Shown here: piece by piece, positions 40,444 to 48,878 of the stretch
Layout: the number at the start of each line of letters is the position of its first letter
How positions within the stretch are numbered: position 1 is the stretch's first letter
DNA from: Desulfobacterales bacterium
Lineage (GTDB): Bacteria > Desulfobacterota > Desulfobacteria > Desulfobacterales > UBA2174_A
Direction of reading: 5' to 3'
Length of the DNA stretch: 49,193 nucleotides
Assembly (NCBI GenBank): GCA_025454075.1
Contig: JALOPD010000008.1
Location: forward strand, 1-49,193
Translations under genes and position numbers: made by a program
The notes under the pieces: model-generated
Databases searched by the model: none
Seen by the model: only the letters and a program-made list of their open reading frames with translations
Told to the model about the DNA's origin: nothing

Positions 40444-41430
40444 CTACAGCGCAGCGGCCTTGCCGACAAACGGCCGGCATTCGCCGGCGGTAGGAACGGT
40501 CCCCTTCTCCTGCACGAGCTTTTCTTCGCGGATGCGGTTGAACTGGCTTTCCAGCGCCAGAAACGCATCCACCACGTCCGGGTCGAAGTGGCTGCCCCGG
40601 AGGTTCAAAATGATCTGCCGGGCTTTTTCGTGGGAAAAGGCTTCCTTGTAGAAGCGCTGGGTGGTGAGGGCGTCGTAGACGTCGGCCACCGCCACGATCC
40701 GCGCAGCCAGCGGGATGTCCCGGCCGCGAAGCCCGCGCGGGTAGCCGGAGCCGTCCCATTTTTCGTGGTGGCTGTAGGCGATCTCCCGGCCGATGTTCAG
40801 AAACGAACGGCCCTCGATTTGCGCCTGGATGGCGGTGATGGCGTCGCCCCCGAAGCGGGTGTGGCATTTGATGACTTCAAACTCATCATCGGTGAGTTCC
40901 CCGGGCTTGAGCAGCACCGCGTCCGGTATGCCCACTTTGCCGATGTCGTGCAGGATCGCCGACTGGTAAATGTCCTCGATGTACCGCTGGTCGATGACCT
41001 CGCGGTAGCGCGAGATCCTCGCCATCTCCTCCGCCAACATCCGGGCGTACTCCCGGATGCGCTCGAGGTGGGTGCCGGTGCCCTCGTCGCGGTACTCGGC
41101 CATTTTGGCGAGGCCCAGAATCGTGGCCGCACGCGCGTGCTGCAGCTTGCGGTGGGATTCCAGCAGGGCCTGCTCCGCGCGCTTGCGGTGGTTGATCGTG
41201 TGCTGGACATGGGAGCCGAAGATCAGAAACAGGCACAGCACGATGATGCGCATGCTCATGTCGCCGACGTTCGGGCCGAAGATTTGGCGGTAGAAGCTGA
41301 TCTCCTCGGGGGAAAAGACGTTGATCAGCGCCTCAAGCCCCCAATAGGCCGCCGCCAGAAAGATGGCGGTCAGCACCATGGAGTCGGCCATGTCGATGCG
41401 TGAGAGCCAACGTTTCTGCGGCAGATTCAT
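40444..41430 (-). CDS. HD-GYP cyclic di-GMP phosphodiesterase with membrane anchor
   Basis: A 328-residue protein. Two membrane helices lie in the first ~85 residues (about 20-38 and 58-76), followed by a short coiled region (residues about 80-100) and the HD-GYP domain. The catalytic HD is ILHDIGKVGIPD and the GYP motif HHEKWDGSGYPRG; RFGGD and ADVYDALTT are also present. It should hydrolyse c-di-GMP at the inner membrane. No PAS, GAF or receiver domain is present, so the membrane region may be the sensor. The ATG at 41430 has GGAGGA 4 nt upstream. It is divergent from the small membrane protein gene. Confidence 0.93.
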   Translation of the reverse strand: MNLPQKRWLSRIDMADSMVLTAIFLAAAYWGLEALINVFSPEEISFYRQIFGPNVGDMSMRIIVLCLFLIFGSHVQHTINHRKRAEQALLESHRKLQHARAATILGLAKMAEYRDEGTGTHLERIREYARMLAEEMARISRYREVIDQRYIEDIYQSAILHDIGKVGIPDAVLLKPGELTDDEFEVIKCHTRFGGDAITAIQAQIEGRSFLNIGREIAYSHHEKWDGSGYPRGLRGRDIPLAARIVAVADVYDALTTQRFYKEAFSHEKARQIILNLRGSHFDPDVVDAFLALESQFNRIREEKLVQEKGTVPTAGECRPFVGKAAAL

Positions 41431-41464
41431 TCTTCCTCCGGAGCTGAAAAATGGAGCTGAAAAA

Positions 41465-41493
41465 TTGACCCTTTCGGTGAAGACTGATAAAAT
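41465..41493 (+). promoter_or_regulatory. Strong promoter for the small membrane protein gene
   Basis: TTGACC (41465-41470) and TAAAAT (41488-41493) with a 17-bp spacer, both 5 of 6 matches, 45 bp upstream of the ATG. Confidence 0.75.
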
Positions 41494-41538
41494 CAAGATG
41501 CAAGGTTATCAGATTCTTCTGTGGAAGGAAACCGCCCT

Positions 41539-41835
41539 ATGTGGTCGCGCATCAAGGGGTACCTGCTCATCGCCGCCGCCGGCGCCGCCGTCTATTTTTT
41601 ACTGAGCAACCACATCATTTTTTACGGGCAGGAGGCCTCCGTCATCCAGAACGTCTATCTGCTCAAGAAAACCAAGCTCAACCTTCACCACACCTTTTTC
41701 AGCCTGCACCAGAAGAAGCCGGACGCGGTCATGAAAATCAAGCCGCTGAGAGAGGCCGGCATCGGAGGGTTGCTGGTCGACCTGCGTCTTCTGACCGAGC
41801 AGGAAAAAAGCCGCTTGGAGACCTTGTACCGTTGA
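41539..41835 (+). CDS. Small single-pass membrane protein of unknown function
   Basis: A 98-residue protein with one N-terminal membrane helix (about residues 7-28, GYLLIAAAGAAVYFLL) and a basic, probably periplasmic C-terminal domain (VYLLKKTKLNLHHTFFSLHQKK). I do not recognise a family. It has its own near-consensus promoter, an AAGGAA site 9 nt before the ATG and two hairpins directly after the stop, so it is a well-bounded single-gene transcription unit and likely real. Confidence 0.8.
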   Translation: MWSRIKGYLLIAAAGAAVYFLLSNHIIFYGQEASVIQNVYLLKKTKLNLHHTFFSLHQKKPDAVMKIKPLREAGIGGLLVDLRLLTEQEKSRLETLYR

Positions 41836-41855
41836 ACGCCCTGGCGGGCGTTCAA
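41832..41855 (+). terminator. First hairpin after the small membrane protein gene
   Basis: A 9-bp stem TTGAACGCC/GGCGTTCAA (41832-41840, 41847-41855) with a 6-nt loop. It overlaps the TGA stop and precedes a second, stronger hairpin. Confidence 0.6.
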
Positions 41856-41898
41856 ATAAAAAAACGCGCCGGGTGGAACCCGTCGCGTTTTTTTATTT
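41854..41898. terminator. Bidirectional Rho-independent terminator
   Basis: The arms AAATAAAAAAACGCG (41854-41868) and CGCGTTTTTTTATTT (41884-41898) are a perfect 15-bp inverted repeat with an inner CGGGT/ACCCG stem. Both strands give a GC stem followed by a T tract. It serves the small membrane protein gene (+) and the phosphofructokinase gene (-). Confidence 0.93.
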
Positions 41899-41911
41899 AA
41901 CCGAACGCGGA

Positions 41912-44014
41912 TCAGAGGTCCGGCCGGACGATCGCATTCAGCTGCAGCGTGATGGGGCGTTCCCCTTCGGATTCGCCGTGGACGTGGATGGGCCCGGGCC
42001 GGCGGTAATGATCCGGCTCCGAATCGGCCGCAAGCCATTTCTCCTGGTGGGTCTTGAAGACCTGCATCGCCACCGAGTCCACGTCCACCAGGGCCTTCTC
42101 CAACACCAGCGCCAGCCGGCCTTTGCGCTCCTCCAGGTGCATGAGAGGGGCGATGGGGATGCCGATGGGCTCCCATCGCTCGAAGTCGTGCTCCAGGTTC
42201 CGGATGGCGGCCATCTGCCCGGTCGCGCCGTTGGCGACCAGGCTGAACACCGTCATCCCCAGGTTGTAGGTGTAGCTGCAGTCGAAGCGGGTCGGGTCGT
42301 TGCCGCGACCGTCGTACCCGTAGAAATGCTCCTGGGTCTTGAAGCTGGGGACCGTCTTTTTGTAGATGGCCTCGACGGCTGCCGGGACCTTGTCCGGAGG
42401 CTCGAGCAGGCCGGCCTTTTCCAGTTCCTGCCGCAGCGTTTTCGCCGAAATGATGGACGCCTTGGCCAGCAGGTGTTCGCCCTTGCCGTAATTGTCGAAG
42501 ATGGCCGGGCCGAACCGGTCGGGGTCCAGCCCCTCTTTGGCCAGTGTTTTGCGGAAATAGCCCCGCGGAATGCCGAGCTTGTAGGTCCCCTTCTCCTTGA
42601 GGATGTTGAGGTAGTCGTGCACGAGCCCCATGAGCACTTTTTCGGTCTGAATCTGCGAGAACTGGAAGTTGCCGTGGCTGTCGCGCTCCGTCAGCAGCCC
42701 TTCCTGGAAGAACTCGGGCAGGTCGTTGAAGAGGTCCTCGTCGCGGGTGTTCCAGAGCTTGTAGGAGGTGTCGTCCCGCGAGCGCTGGGCCAGCCGGTGC
42801 AGGTATTCCAGCTTGTCCTCCAGCAGCGGAAAGGCGGAATGGAACTCCCGGTCGTGGGTGCGGTTGTACTCGGCGATGATGGTGTTCAGTTTCATGATGA
42901 ACACCTCCACCTCGTTGATGAACTCGAGCACCCCCTCCGGGATGACGATCACCCCGTAATTCTTGCCGGCCCGCGCCCGCTTGACGATGCCCTCGCAGAT
43001 GATGCGCGAGAGGTGCCGCAGGGTCATGCCGTAGGCGGTGTAGTCGGTGGTTTTGTCGCGGCGCGCCTTCTCCAGACGCTCCTCGTCCACGAAGTCCACC
43101 AGGTCCTCTCCGATGACGGTGAAGTTGGGGTGCGACTGCAGCGCCACTTCCAGCGCCAGGTGGCTTGCCACCCGGCCCATGACCTTGCAGACGTGGTAGT
43201 ACTTGATGTCGGAGCTGGCATCGTTGCAGAGGCCGGCGATGGAATTGGCGAACGCCCGGGCCGCCGTGTGGAAGCCGAAAGACACCGCGCACAGCACGTG
43301 GCCCGCGTCGTCCCTCACCTGGATGTCGCCGTCGATGGTCTTGGGCACGCCGATCACCTGGATGCCGTCGTCGTAAAGCTCCTCGGCCAGGAAGGCCGCG
43401 TTGGTGTTGGAGTCGTCCCCGCCCACGATCACCAGGGCGTTCAGGCCGAGGGCCCGGCAGGTGTGGCGGGACATTTCGACCTTCTGCCGGGAGTCGATCT
43501 TGGCGCGGCCGGTCTTGATCATGGTGAACCCGCCCAGGTTGCGGTAGGCATCCACGAGCTCACGGGTGATCTCGACGGCTTCGTTCTCGACGACGCCCTC
43601 CGGCCCGACGAGGAAGCCGAACAGGCGGTTTTCGGGGTTGGCCCGCATGGCCGCGTCGTAGAGGCCGGCGATAACGTTGTGGCCGCCGGGGGCCGGGCCG
43701 CCCGAAAACACGATGCCGATGCGGCGCGGCGCGGTGTAGCGCTGCGCCGCCTCCCTGGCCGCCTTGTTATTGCCGCGAACCACCTGCACCCGGTTGCGGA
43801 TGATTTTCGGCAGCTGGCGCTCGGCCTCCCGGTCGATGGAAAAACGGTAAGCGTCGGTTTCCTCCAGCGTGGTGTATTTGCTGGAGAACACCTTGCAGAT
43901 CGGCGGCATGAAGGCGCGCCTGTCCGTCAGCGTGCGGTTGACGTCGTCCACCGCCATCTTCACGATGGGATTGTCGAGAATTTCCTGCAGATCCAGCCCG
44001 GTTTTTTCGGCCAT
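41912..44014 (-). CDS. pfp: Pyrophosphate-dependent 6-phosphofructokinase, long form
   Basis: A 700-residue enzyme interconverting fructose-6-phosphate and fructose-1,6-bisphosphate with PPi. The nucleotide/PPi site motif is GGDDSN: aspartate in the position that is glycine in ATP-PFKs. PKTIDGD gives the matching lysine; together these mark PPi use. IVFSGGPAPGG and MGRVASHLALE are further signatures. It is longer than the usual ~550 residues of the plant-like clade; an extended N-terminus (about 110 residues before the catalytic core) and a long C-terminal part explain this. The ATG at 44014 opens MAEKTGLDL; upstream codons in the frame have no support. Reversible PPi-PFKs save energy in anaerobes. 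Confidence 0.93.
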   Translation of the reverse strand: MAEKTGLDLQEILDNPIVKMAVDDVNRTLTDRRAFMPPICKVFSSKYTTLEETDAYRFSIDREAERQLPKIIRNRVQVVRGNNKAAREAAQRYTAPRRIGIVFSGGPAPGGHNVIAGLYDAAMRANPENRLFGFLVGPEGVVENEAVEITRELVDAYRNLGGFTMIKTGRAKIDSRQKVEMSRHTCRALGLNALVIVGGDDSNTNAAFLAEELYDDGIQVIGVPKTIDGDIQVRDDAGHVLCAVSFGFHTAARAFANSIAGLCNDASSDIKYYHVCKVMGRVASHLALEVALQSHPNFTVIGEDLVDFVDEERLEKARRDKTTDYTAYGMTLRHLSRIICEGIVKRARAGKNYGVIVIPEGVLEFINEVEVFIMKLNTIIAEYNRTHDREFHSAFPLLEDKLEYLHRLAQRSRDDTSYKLWNTRDEDLFNDLPEFFQEGLLTERDSHGNFQFSQIQTEKVLMGLVHDYLNILKEKGTYKLGIPRGYFRKTLAKEGLDPDRFGPAIFDNYGKGEHLLAKASIISAKTLRQELEKAGLLEPPDKVPAAVEAIYKKTVPSFKTQEHFYGYDGRGNDPTRFDCSYTYNLGMTVFSLVANGATGQMAAIRNLEHDFERWEPIGIPIAPLMHLEERKGRLALVLEKALVDVDSVAMQVFKTHQEKWLAADSEPDHYRRPGPIHVHGESEGERPITLQLNAIVRPDL

Positions 44015-44060
44015 GCCACGCCCCTCCCCTCCTGGCGTTAACGAATGAAAATATAGCGTC

Positions 44061-44090
44061 AGCATAGCGGCCGAGCCTCCCCGGTGTCAA
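44061..44090 (-). promoter_or_regulatory. Probable promoter for the PPi-phosphofructokinase gene
   Basis: On the minus strand TTGACA (44090-44085) and TATGCT (44066-44061) at 18 bp, about 47-76 bp upstream of the start. Confidence 0.65.
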
Positions 44091-44167
44091 GATCATTCGC
44101 AAGGCGCCCGGAAGGCTCTTTCACAATAATTCAGTGGCCATAGGACCCATGCGGCCGGCCGCCGCGG

Positions 44168-44185
44168 GGGTGCAGACCTGCACCC
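44168..44185. repeat. Small hairpin upstream of the ABC ATPase gene
   Basis: GGGTGCA/TGCACCC (44168-44174, 44179-44185) with a 4-nt loop. It is flanked by a 10-bp direct repeat CATGCGGCCG (44148-44157, 44201-44210). It lies upstream of the promoter candidate and could be an operator. Confidence 0.5.
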
Positions 44186-44218
44186 GCATTCGCATTTCCG
44201 CATGCGGCCGCGCCCCTC

Positions 44219-44247
44219 TTGACACCGACCCTCGCGTCTGCCTAAAT
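44219..44247 (+). promoter_or_regulatory. Possible promoter giving a leaderless ABC ATPase mRNA
   Basis: A perfect TTGACA (44219-44224) and CTAAAT (44242-44247) at 17 bp. Initiation 6-8 bp downstream would fall at or next to the ATG at 44256. No Shine-Dalgarno sequence is visible. Confidence 0.45.
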
Positions 44248-44255
44248 CCGCGCTG

Positions 44256-44990
44256 ATGATCGAGGTTCGCCACCTGTACAAGACCTTCCGGCAGCCGCAC
44301 GAGGTGCAGGCGCTGGTGGATGTGTCGGCGTCGGTCGCCGCCGGCGAGGTCGTGGTGGTGATCGGGCCCTCGGGCTCCGGCAAGAGCACCCTGCTGCGCT
44401 GCCTCAACCGGCTGGAGACCGCCGATTCCGGTCATATTTTGATCGACGGCGTCGACGTGCTCGACGCCAAAACCGACATCAACAAGGTGCGGGCCGAGGT
44501 GGGCATGGTGTTCCAGTCCTTCAACCTCTTCCCCCACAAGAACGTCCTTCAAAACATCACGCTGGCCCAGCGCGTGGTGCGCAGGCGATCCGCTGCCGCC
44601 GCGCGGGAAAAAGCCGATGCCCTGCTGCAGAAGGTGGGGATCAGCGAAAAAGCCCATGCCTATCCCGACCAGCTCTCCGGGGGCCAGCAGCAGCGGGTCG
44701 CCATCGCCCGCGCTCTTGCCATGGACCCCAAGGTCATGCTCTTCGACGAACCCACCTCGGCCCTGGACCCGGAGATGATCGGCGAGGTGCTGGATGTCAT
44801 GAAAACTCTGGCCAGGGAAGGCATGACCATGGTGGTGGTCACCCACGAAATGGGCTTTGCCAGGGAGGTGGCCGATCGGGTGGTTTTCATGGATGCCGGG
44901 GCGATCGTCGAGACCGGGCCACCGGAACATTTTTTCTCCAACCCCGCGCACGGCCGGACCAAGCTGTTTCTGAGCCAGATATTGAAATAG
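44256..44990 (+). CDS. Polar amino acid ABC transporter ATP-binding protein (GlnQ/HisP type)
   Basis: A 244-residue ABC ATPase. Walker A is GPSGSGKST, the Q loop FQSFNLFPH, the signature [15 protein letters not shown] and Walker [13 protein letters not shown], with the switch histidine in VVTHEMGFA. The ending [18 protein letters not shown] is typical of the polar amino acid group. It energises uptake through membrane permeases. No permease or binding protein gene lies beside it in this window: pfp is upstream on the other strand and smc downstream. It must serve a permease encoded elsewhere, or is a split remnant of such an operon. Confidence 0.93.
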   Translation: MIEVRHLYKTFRQPHEVQALVDVSASVAAGEVVVVIGPSGSGKSTLLRCLNRLETADSGHILIDGVDVLDAKTDINKVRAEVGMVFQSFNLFPHKNVLQNITLAQRVVRRRSAAAAREKADALLQKVGISEKAHAYPDQLSGGQQQRVAIARALAMDPKVMLFDEPTSALDPEMIGEVLDVMKTLAREGMTMVVVTHEMGFAREVADRVVFMDAGAIVETGPPEHFFSNPAHGRTKLFLSQILK

Positions 44991-45097
44991 GGTTCAGGGC
45001 CCGGATCGGGGTAACCCACCAAGATGATTCATAAGTGCGGCACACCCCACATCTTGTAGCTCTCGGAACGAAAGCATACCTTCAGTGGTATTTTTCC

Positions 45098-45126
45098 TTT
45101 ACATCGGGCTCCCGCCCTGCTATTAT
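45098..45126 (+). promoter_or_regulatory. Strong smc promoter
   Basis: TTTACA (45098-45103) and TATTAT (45121-45126) with a 17-bp spacer, each 5 of 6 matches. Transcription would start near 45133, leaving a leader of about 60 nt before the smc ATG. Confidence 0.75.
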
Positions 45127-45192
45127 TACAAACACGGATCGACCGGAAATTTCGGCGTTCCATCTGATTGAACAGGGAGGAGATCCACGCCC

Positions 45193-48100
45193 ATGAAGCT
45201 TAAGAGACTCGAGATCACCGGCTTCAAATCGTTCTATGAAAAGGCCAGCATCGAGTTTCCGGCCGGCATAACGGCGGTCGTCGGGCCCAACGGCTGCGGC
45301 AAAAGCAATGTGGTCGACGCCATCCGCTGGGTGATGGGCGAGCAAAGCGTCAAGCAACTGCGCGGCAAGTCGATGGAGGACGTGATTTTCTCCGGCACCA
45401 ACGGCAAGGCCCCTTTGGGGATGGCCGAGGTCTCGCTGACCCTTTCCAACGACAACGGCAGCGCGCCGGAGGCCCTCAAGGACTTCACGGAGATCAACGT
45501 CACCCGCCGGCTCTACCGCTCGGGGGAGAGCGCCTACCTGCTGAACAAACAGCCCTGCCGCCTCAAGGACATCCACAGCCTTTTTCTCGGCAGCGGCCTC
45601 GGATCGCGCTCCTACTCGATCATCGAGCAGGGCAACATCGGCATCATCACCGAAGCCGGCCCGGAGGAGCGCCGCTATTTCATCGAGCAGGCCGCCGGCG
45701 TCACCCGCTACAAGCAGCACAAGGCCGAAGCGCTGCGCAAGATAGAACAGACGCACCAGAACCTGCTGCGGGTGGCCGACATCATCGTCGAGATCAAGCG
45801 CCAGATGGACAGCCTCAAGCGGCAGGCGCGCAAGGCGGAGCTCTTCAGCAAATACCAGGCGCGGGCCAAGGAGCTGGATGTCCGCCTGGGGCTGCACCAC
45901 TTCGAAGAGTTCACCCGGCAGATCGACGCCACCGAGGCGCTCCTGCAGCAGCTGCGGGACGCCGACCTCGAGCAATCCGCCGAGTTGAAGAAACTCGACG
46001 CCGCCGTGGAGGACATCAAACTCGAGCGCTGGCAGAAAAACCAGGCGATCGGGGAGCAGAAGACCCGCAAGTTCGAGGTCCAGCGCACCATCGACCGCGT
46101 GGAAAACGACCTGAAGCACCTGCGCGGGGAGATCGAACGCCTGGCCCGGGAGACCGGCGAGCTTCAGGCCGCGCGCCAGGGGCTGGACGAGAAAAACCGG
46201 AGCATGCTCGCCGAAATCGCGCAGGGGGAGACCGAGAGCGCACGGCTGCGGGAGGGCATCGACCGGACCCGGGCGCTCCTCGATCAGGAGCGCTCCACCC
46301 AGGAGCAGCTCACCGCCGCCCTCGGCGAGATGAACCTTAAACTGGAAGCCGCCAAGTCGCACCTGCTGGATCTCATGAGTCGGGAATCCCAGTACCGCAA
46401 CGTCCACCAGAACGCGTCCACCAACCGCGAAAGCCTGAAGCGCCGGCTCAAGCGCGCGGATGAGGAGGAGGCCCAGACCCGCAGGAAAATCGAAGAGGCC
46501 CAGGAGCGCGAAGGCCGCGCCCAGGGCCGCCTCACGACCGTCAAGGCGGACATCGAGGCGCTGGGCGGCCGGATCGCCGGCACCCGCGGCCGCCTCGATG
46601 AAAAGTCCCGGGCGCTGGGGGCCCTCGTCAAGCAGGTCCAGGGCCTGGAGCTCGAGCGCAGCACGGTCCGGTCGAAGTATTCCACCCTGAAGAAAATGGA
46701 AGACAACTTCGACTGGTACAAGGACGGCGTCAAGGCCGTGATGAAGCACGCCAAGTCGGCGGCCGCCGCCGAGGGGGCGGAGCCGGCCCCGGGCGACCGG
46801 GTGCTGGAAGGCGTGCTCAGCCTGGTGGCCGACGTCATCGAACCGGAGGACGCCGCCGCGCATGCCGTCGAAGCGGCCCTGGGGGAATCGCTGCAGTACA
46901 TCATCGTCGAAAGCCAGCAGGCCGGCCTGGCGGCGATCGACTACCTCCAGCGCCGGAGCGCCGGCCGCAGCGGCTTCATCCCGGTCTCCGCCCTGCACGA
47001 CACCTCGGCGGGCGCCGGCGAACGGCCCGACCCCGCGCGGCTGCTGCTGCAGCACGTCACCGTCAAGCCGGGGTTCGAGGGGATCGCCCGGGCTCTGCTC
47101 GGCAATGTGGTGCTGACCGAAACGCTCGAGGAGGCGGTCTCCCTGTTCAACCACAACGGCCGGATCCAGACCATCGTCACCCGCAGCGGCGACGTCATCT
47201 CCCCCAAGGGGTTCCTGATCGGCGGCAGCCGCGAGGGGGCCAGCGGGATTCTGGTCAAGAAGCAGGAGCTGCGGGAGTTGGAGCGCCAGGGCCGGGCCCT
47301 GGAGCAAAAACTGGAGACGGCCCGCCTCGAGCTGAAGGCCATGGAGGCCGAGGTGCGCAACCTGGATGTGGAGCTGCAGCAGCTGATCGAGCAGAAAAAC
47401 CAGGCGCGCGAAACCGAGATCGAGGCTGAAAAGGCGCTTTACAAAGCATCGGAGGACCTCAAGGGGCTCCGGCGGCAGATGGAGATCGTTCAGCTCGAGC
47501 AGGAGCAGCTGATGGGGGAGGCCGGCGATCTCGACGATGAAATCGGCAGGACCGACCGGGCGCTGGCGGCCATCACGTCGGACATCGAAGCGGCCCAGAC
47601 CGCCGTGGCCGAGGCCTCCCATCGGATCGCAAACCTCACGGCGCAGCTGCAGGAATTCAACCAGAAGGTCGTCAACTTCAAGATGGAGATGACGGCCCTC
47701 AACGCCAAGCTGGAGAACAGCGCCAACAGCTTGAGGCGGCTGCGGGAATTCCAGGCCGACGGGCTCCGGCGGCTGGAGCAGCTGGCGCTTGAGATCGGCC
47801 AGAAAACCGCAAAGGCGGAGGGCTGCAAGCAGAAAACCCTCGAGCTCGAGCAGTCGCTCGCCCAGATGTACCGGCAGACCTCGGACCTTGACCGGGAGAT
47901 CGAACGCAACGAGGCGGACTACGCCGCCATCGATGCCAAGCTCCAGGAAAGCGACGGGAAGATATCCGAGATCAAGGACCGGCGCGAAAAGACCCTCGAG
48001 CAGTTCCGCCTGCTCGAACTGGAGCAGACCCAGCGCACGCTCAAGCGCGAGCACGTCGCCCGCCAGCTGGAGGACCGCTACCAGACCCCGCTGGCCGAGC

Positions 48101-48822
48101 TCAGGTCGCAGCTGGCGCCGGCGGCGGAGCCCGCGGCCGCCGAACCCGGTCCGACGCCCGAGGCGATGGAGGCCGAACTCGGCCGCTTCCGCACCAAGAT
48201 GGCCCGGATCGGCGATGTCAACCTGGGCGCCATCAAGGAATACCAGCAGCTCAAGGAGCGCCACGAGTTCCTCCAGACGCAGAAGGAGGACTTGGAGAAG
48301 GCGATCGAGGACCTGCAGAAAGTGATCCGCAAAATCAACACGGTCTCCCAGGAGCGCTTTATGCAGACCTTCCTCGCCATCAACGAGAAGCTGGGCGAGG
48401 TGTTCCCGCGCCTGTTCAACGGCGGCACCGCGGAGCTGGTCCTCACGGACCCCGACAAGCCGCTCGAGACCGGGGTCGAGTACATGATCCACCCGCCCGG
48501 CAAGAAGCTCACCCGCATGAGCCTGCTCTCCGGCGGCGAAAAAGCCATGGCCGCCATCGCCTTCATCTTCGCGATCTTCCTGATCCGGCCGACCTCCTTC
48601 TGCCTGCTCGACGAGATCGATGCGCCGCTCGACGAGTCCAACGTCTTCCGGTTCAACGACCTGCTGCAGCACATCGGCGAGAAATCCCAGATCATCATGA
48701 TCACCCACAACAAGCGCTCGATGGAGTTCGCGGACATGCTCTTCGGCATCACGATGGAGCAAAAAGGCGTCTCCAAGGTGGTCTCCGTCAACCTCAAGCG
48801 TCCTGAGGCGCAGGCCGCATAA
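45193..48822 (+). CDS. smc: Chromosome segregation protein SMC
   Basis: A 1209-residue condensin ATPase. The N-terminal head has Walker A GPNGCGKSNVVDAIRW (about residues 32-47). A coiled-coil arm runs from about 170 to 510. The hinge is near 530-690 (GDRVLEGVLSLV, GDVISPKGFLIGG). The return coil extends to about 1020, then the C-terminal head carries the signature LSGGEKAMAA (about 1110) and Walker B CLLDEIDAPLD (about 1137). It forms a ring with ScpAB that organises the chromosome. It is followed 56 bp downstream by ftsY, a gene order seen in many bacteria. Confidence 0.97.
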   Translation: MKLKRLEITGFKSFYEKASIEFPAGITAVVGPNGCGKSNVVDAIRWVMGEQSVKQLRGKSMEDVIFSGTNGKAPLGMAEVSLTLSNDNGSAPEALKDFTEINVTRRLYRSGESAYLLNKQPCRLKDIHSLFLGSGLGSRSYSIIEQGNIGIITEAGPEERRYFIEQAAGVTRYKQHKAEALRKIEQTHQNLLRVADIIVEIKRQMDSLKRQARKAELFSKYQARAKELDVRLGLHHFEEFTRQIDATEALLQQLRDADLEQSAELKKLDAAVEDIKLERWQKNQAIGEQKTRKFEVQRTIDRVENDLKHLRGEIERLARETGELQAARQGLDEKNRSMLAEIAQGETESARLREGIDRTRALLDQERSTQEQLTAALGEMNLKLEAAKSHLLDLMSRESQYRNVHQNASTNRESLKRRLKRADEEEAQTRRKIEEAQEREGRAQGRLTTVKADIEALGGRIAGTRGRLDEKSRALGALVKQVQGLELERSTVRSKYSTLKKMEDNFDWYKDGVKAVMKHAKSAAAAEGAEPAPGDRVLEGVLSLVADVIEPEDAAAHAVEAALGESLQYIIVESQQAGLAAIDYLQRRSAGRSGFIPVSALHDTSAGAGERPDPARLLLQHVTVKPGFEGIARALLGNVVLTETLEEAVSLFNHNGRIQTIVTRSGDVISPKGFLIGGSREGASGILVKKQELRELERQGRALEQKLETARLELKAMEAEVRNLDVELQQLIEQKNQARETEIEAEKALYKASEDLKGLRRQMEIVQLEQEQLMGEAGDLDDEIGRTDRALAAITSDIEAAQTAVAEASHRIANLTAQLQEFNQKVVNFKMEMTALNAKLENSANSLRRLREFQADGLRRLEQLALEIGQKTAKAEGCKQKTLELEQSLAQMYRQTSDLDREIERNEADYAAIDAKLQESDGKISEIKDRREKTLEQFRLLELEQTQRTLKREHVARQLEDRYQTPLAELRSQLAPAAEPAAAEPGPTPEAMEAELGRFRTKMARIGDVNLGAIKEYQQLKERHEFLQTQKEDLEKAIEDLQKVIRKINTVSQERFMQTFLAINEKLGEVFPRLFNGGTAELVLTDPDKPLETGVEYMIHPPGKKLTRMSLLSGGEKAMAAIAFIFAIFLIRPTSFCLLDEIDAPLDESNVFRFNDLLQHIGEKSQIIMITHNKRSMEFADMLFGITMEQKGVSKVVSVNLKRPEAQAA

Positions 48823-48830
48823 CCGCCCGG

Positions 48831-48850
48831 CCGGGCGCCTCGGCGCCCGG
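48831..48850 (+). terminator. GC hairpin between smc and ftsY
   Basis: A perfect 9-bp stem CCGGGCGCC/GGCGCCCGG (48831-48839, 48842-48850) with a 2-nt loop and no T tract. More likely an intercistronic mRNA hairpin than a terminator. Confidence 0.5.
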
Positions 48851-48878
48851 GCCTCACACGACAGGGGATTTCACGGCC

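Noticed and set aside
41873..44041. A 722-codon plus-strand frame opposite the phosphofructokinase
   Set aside because: It is a shadow frame; it also runs through the bidirectional terminator. The minus-strand enzyme is fully supported by motifs.
45082..48762. A 1226-codon open frame on the minus strand opposite smc
   Set aside because: It is an antisense shadow of smc created by high GC at third positions. Its translation is low-complexity and resembles no family, while smc has all expected motifs.
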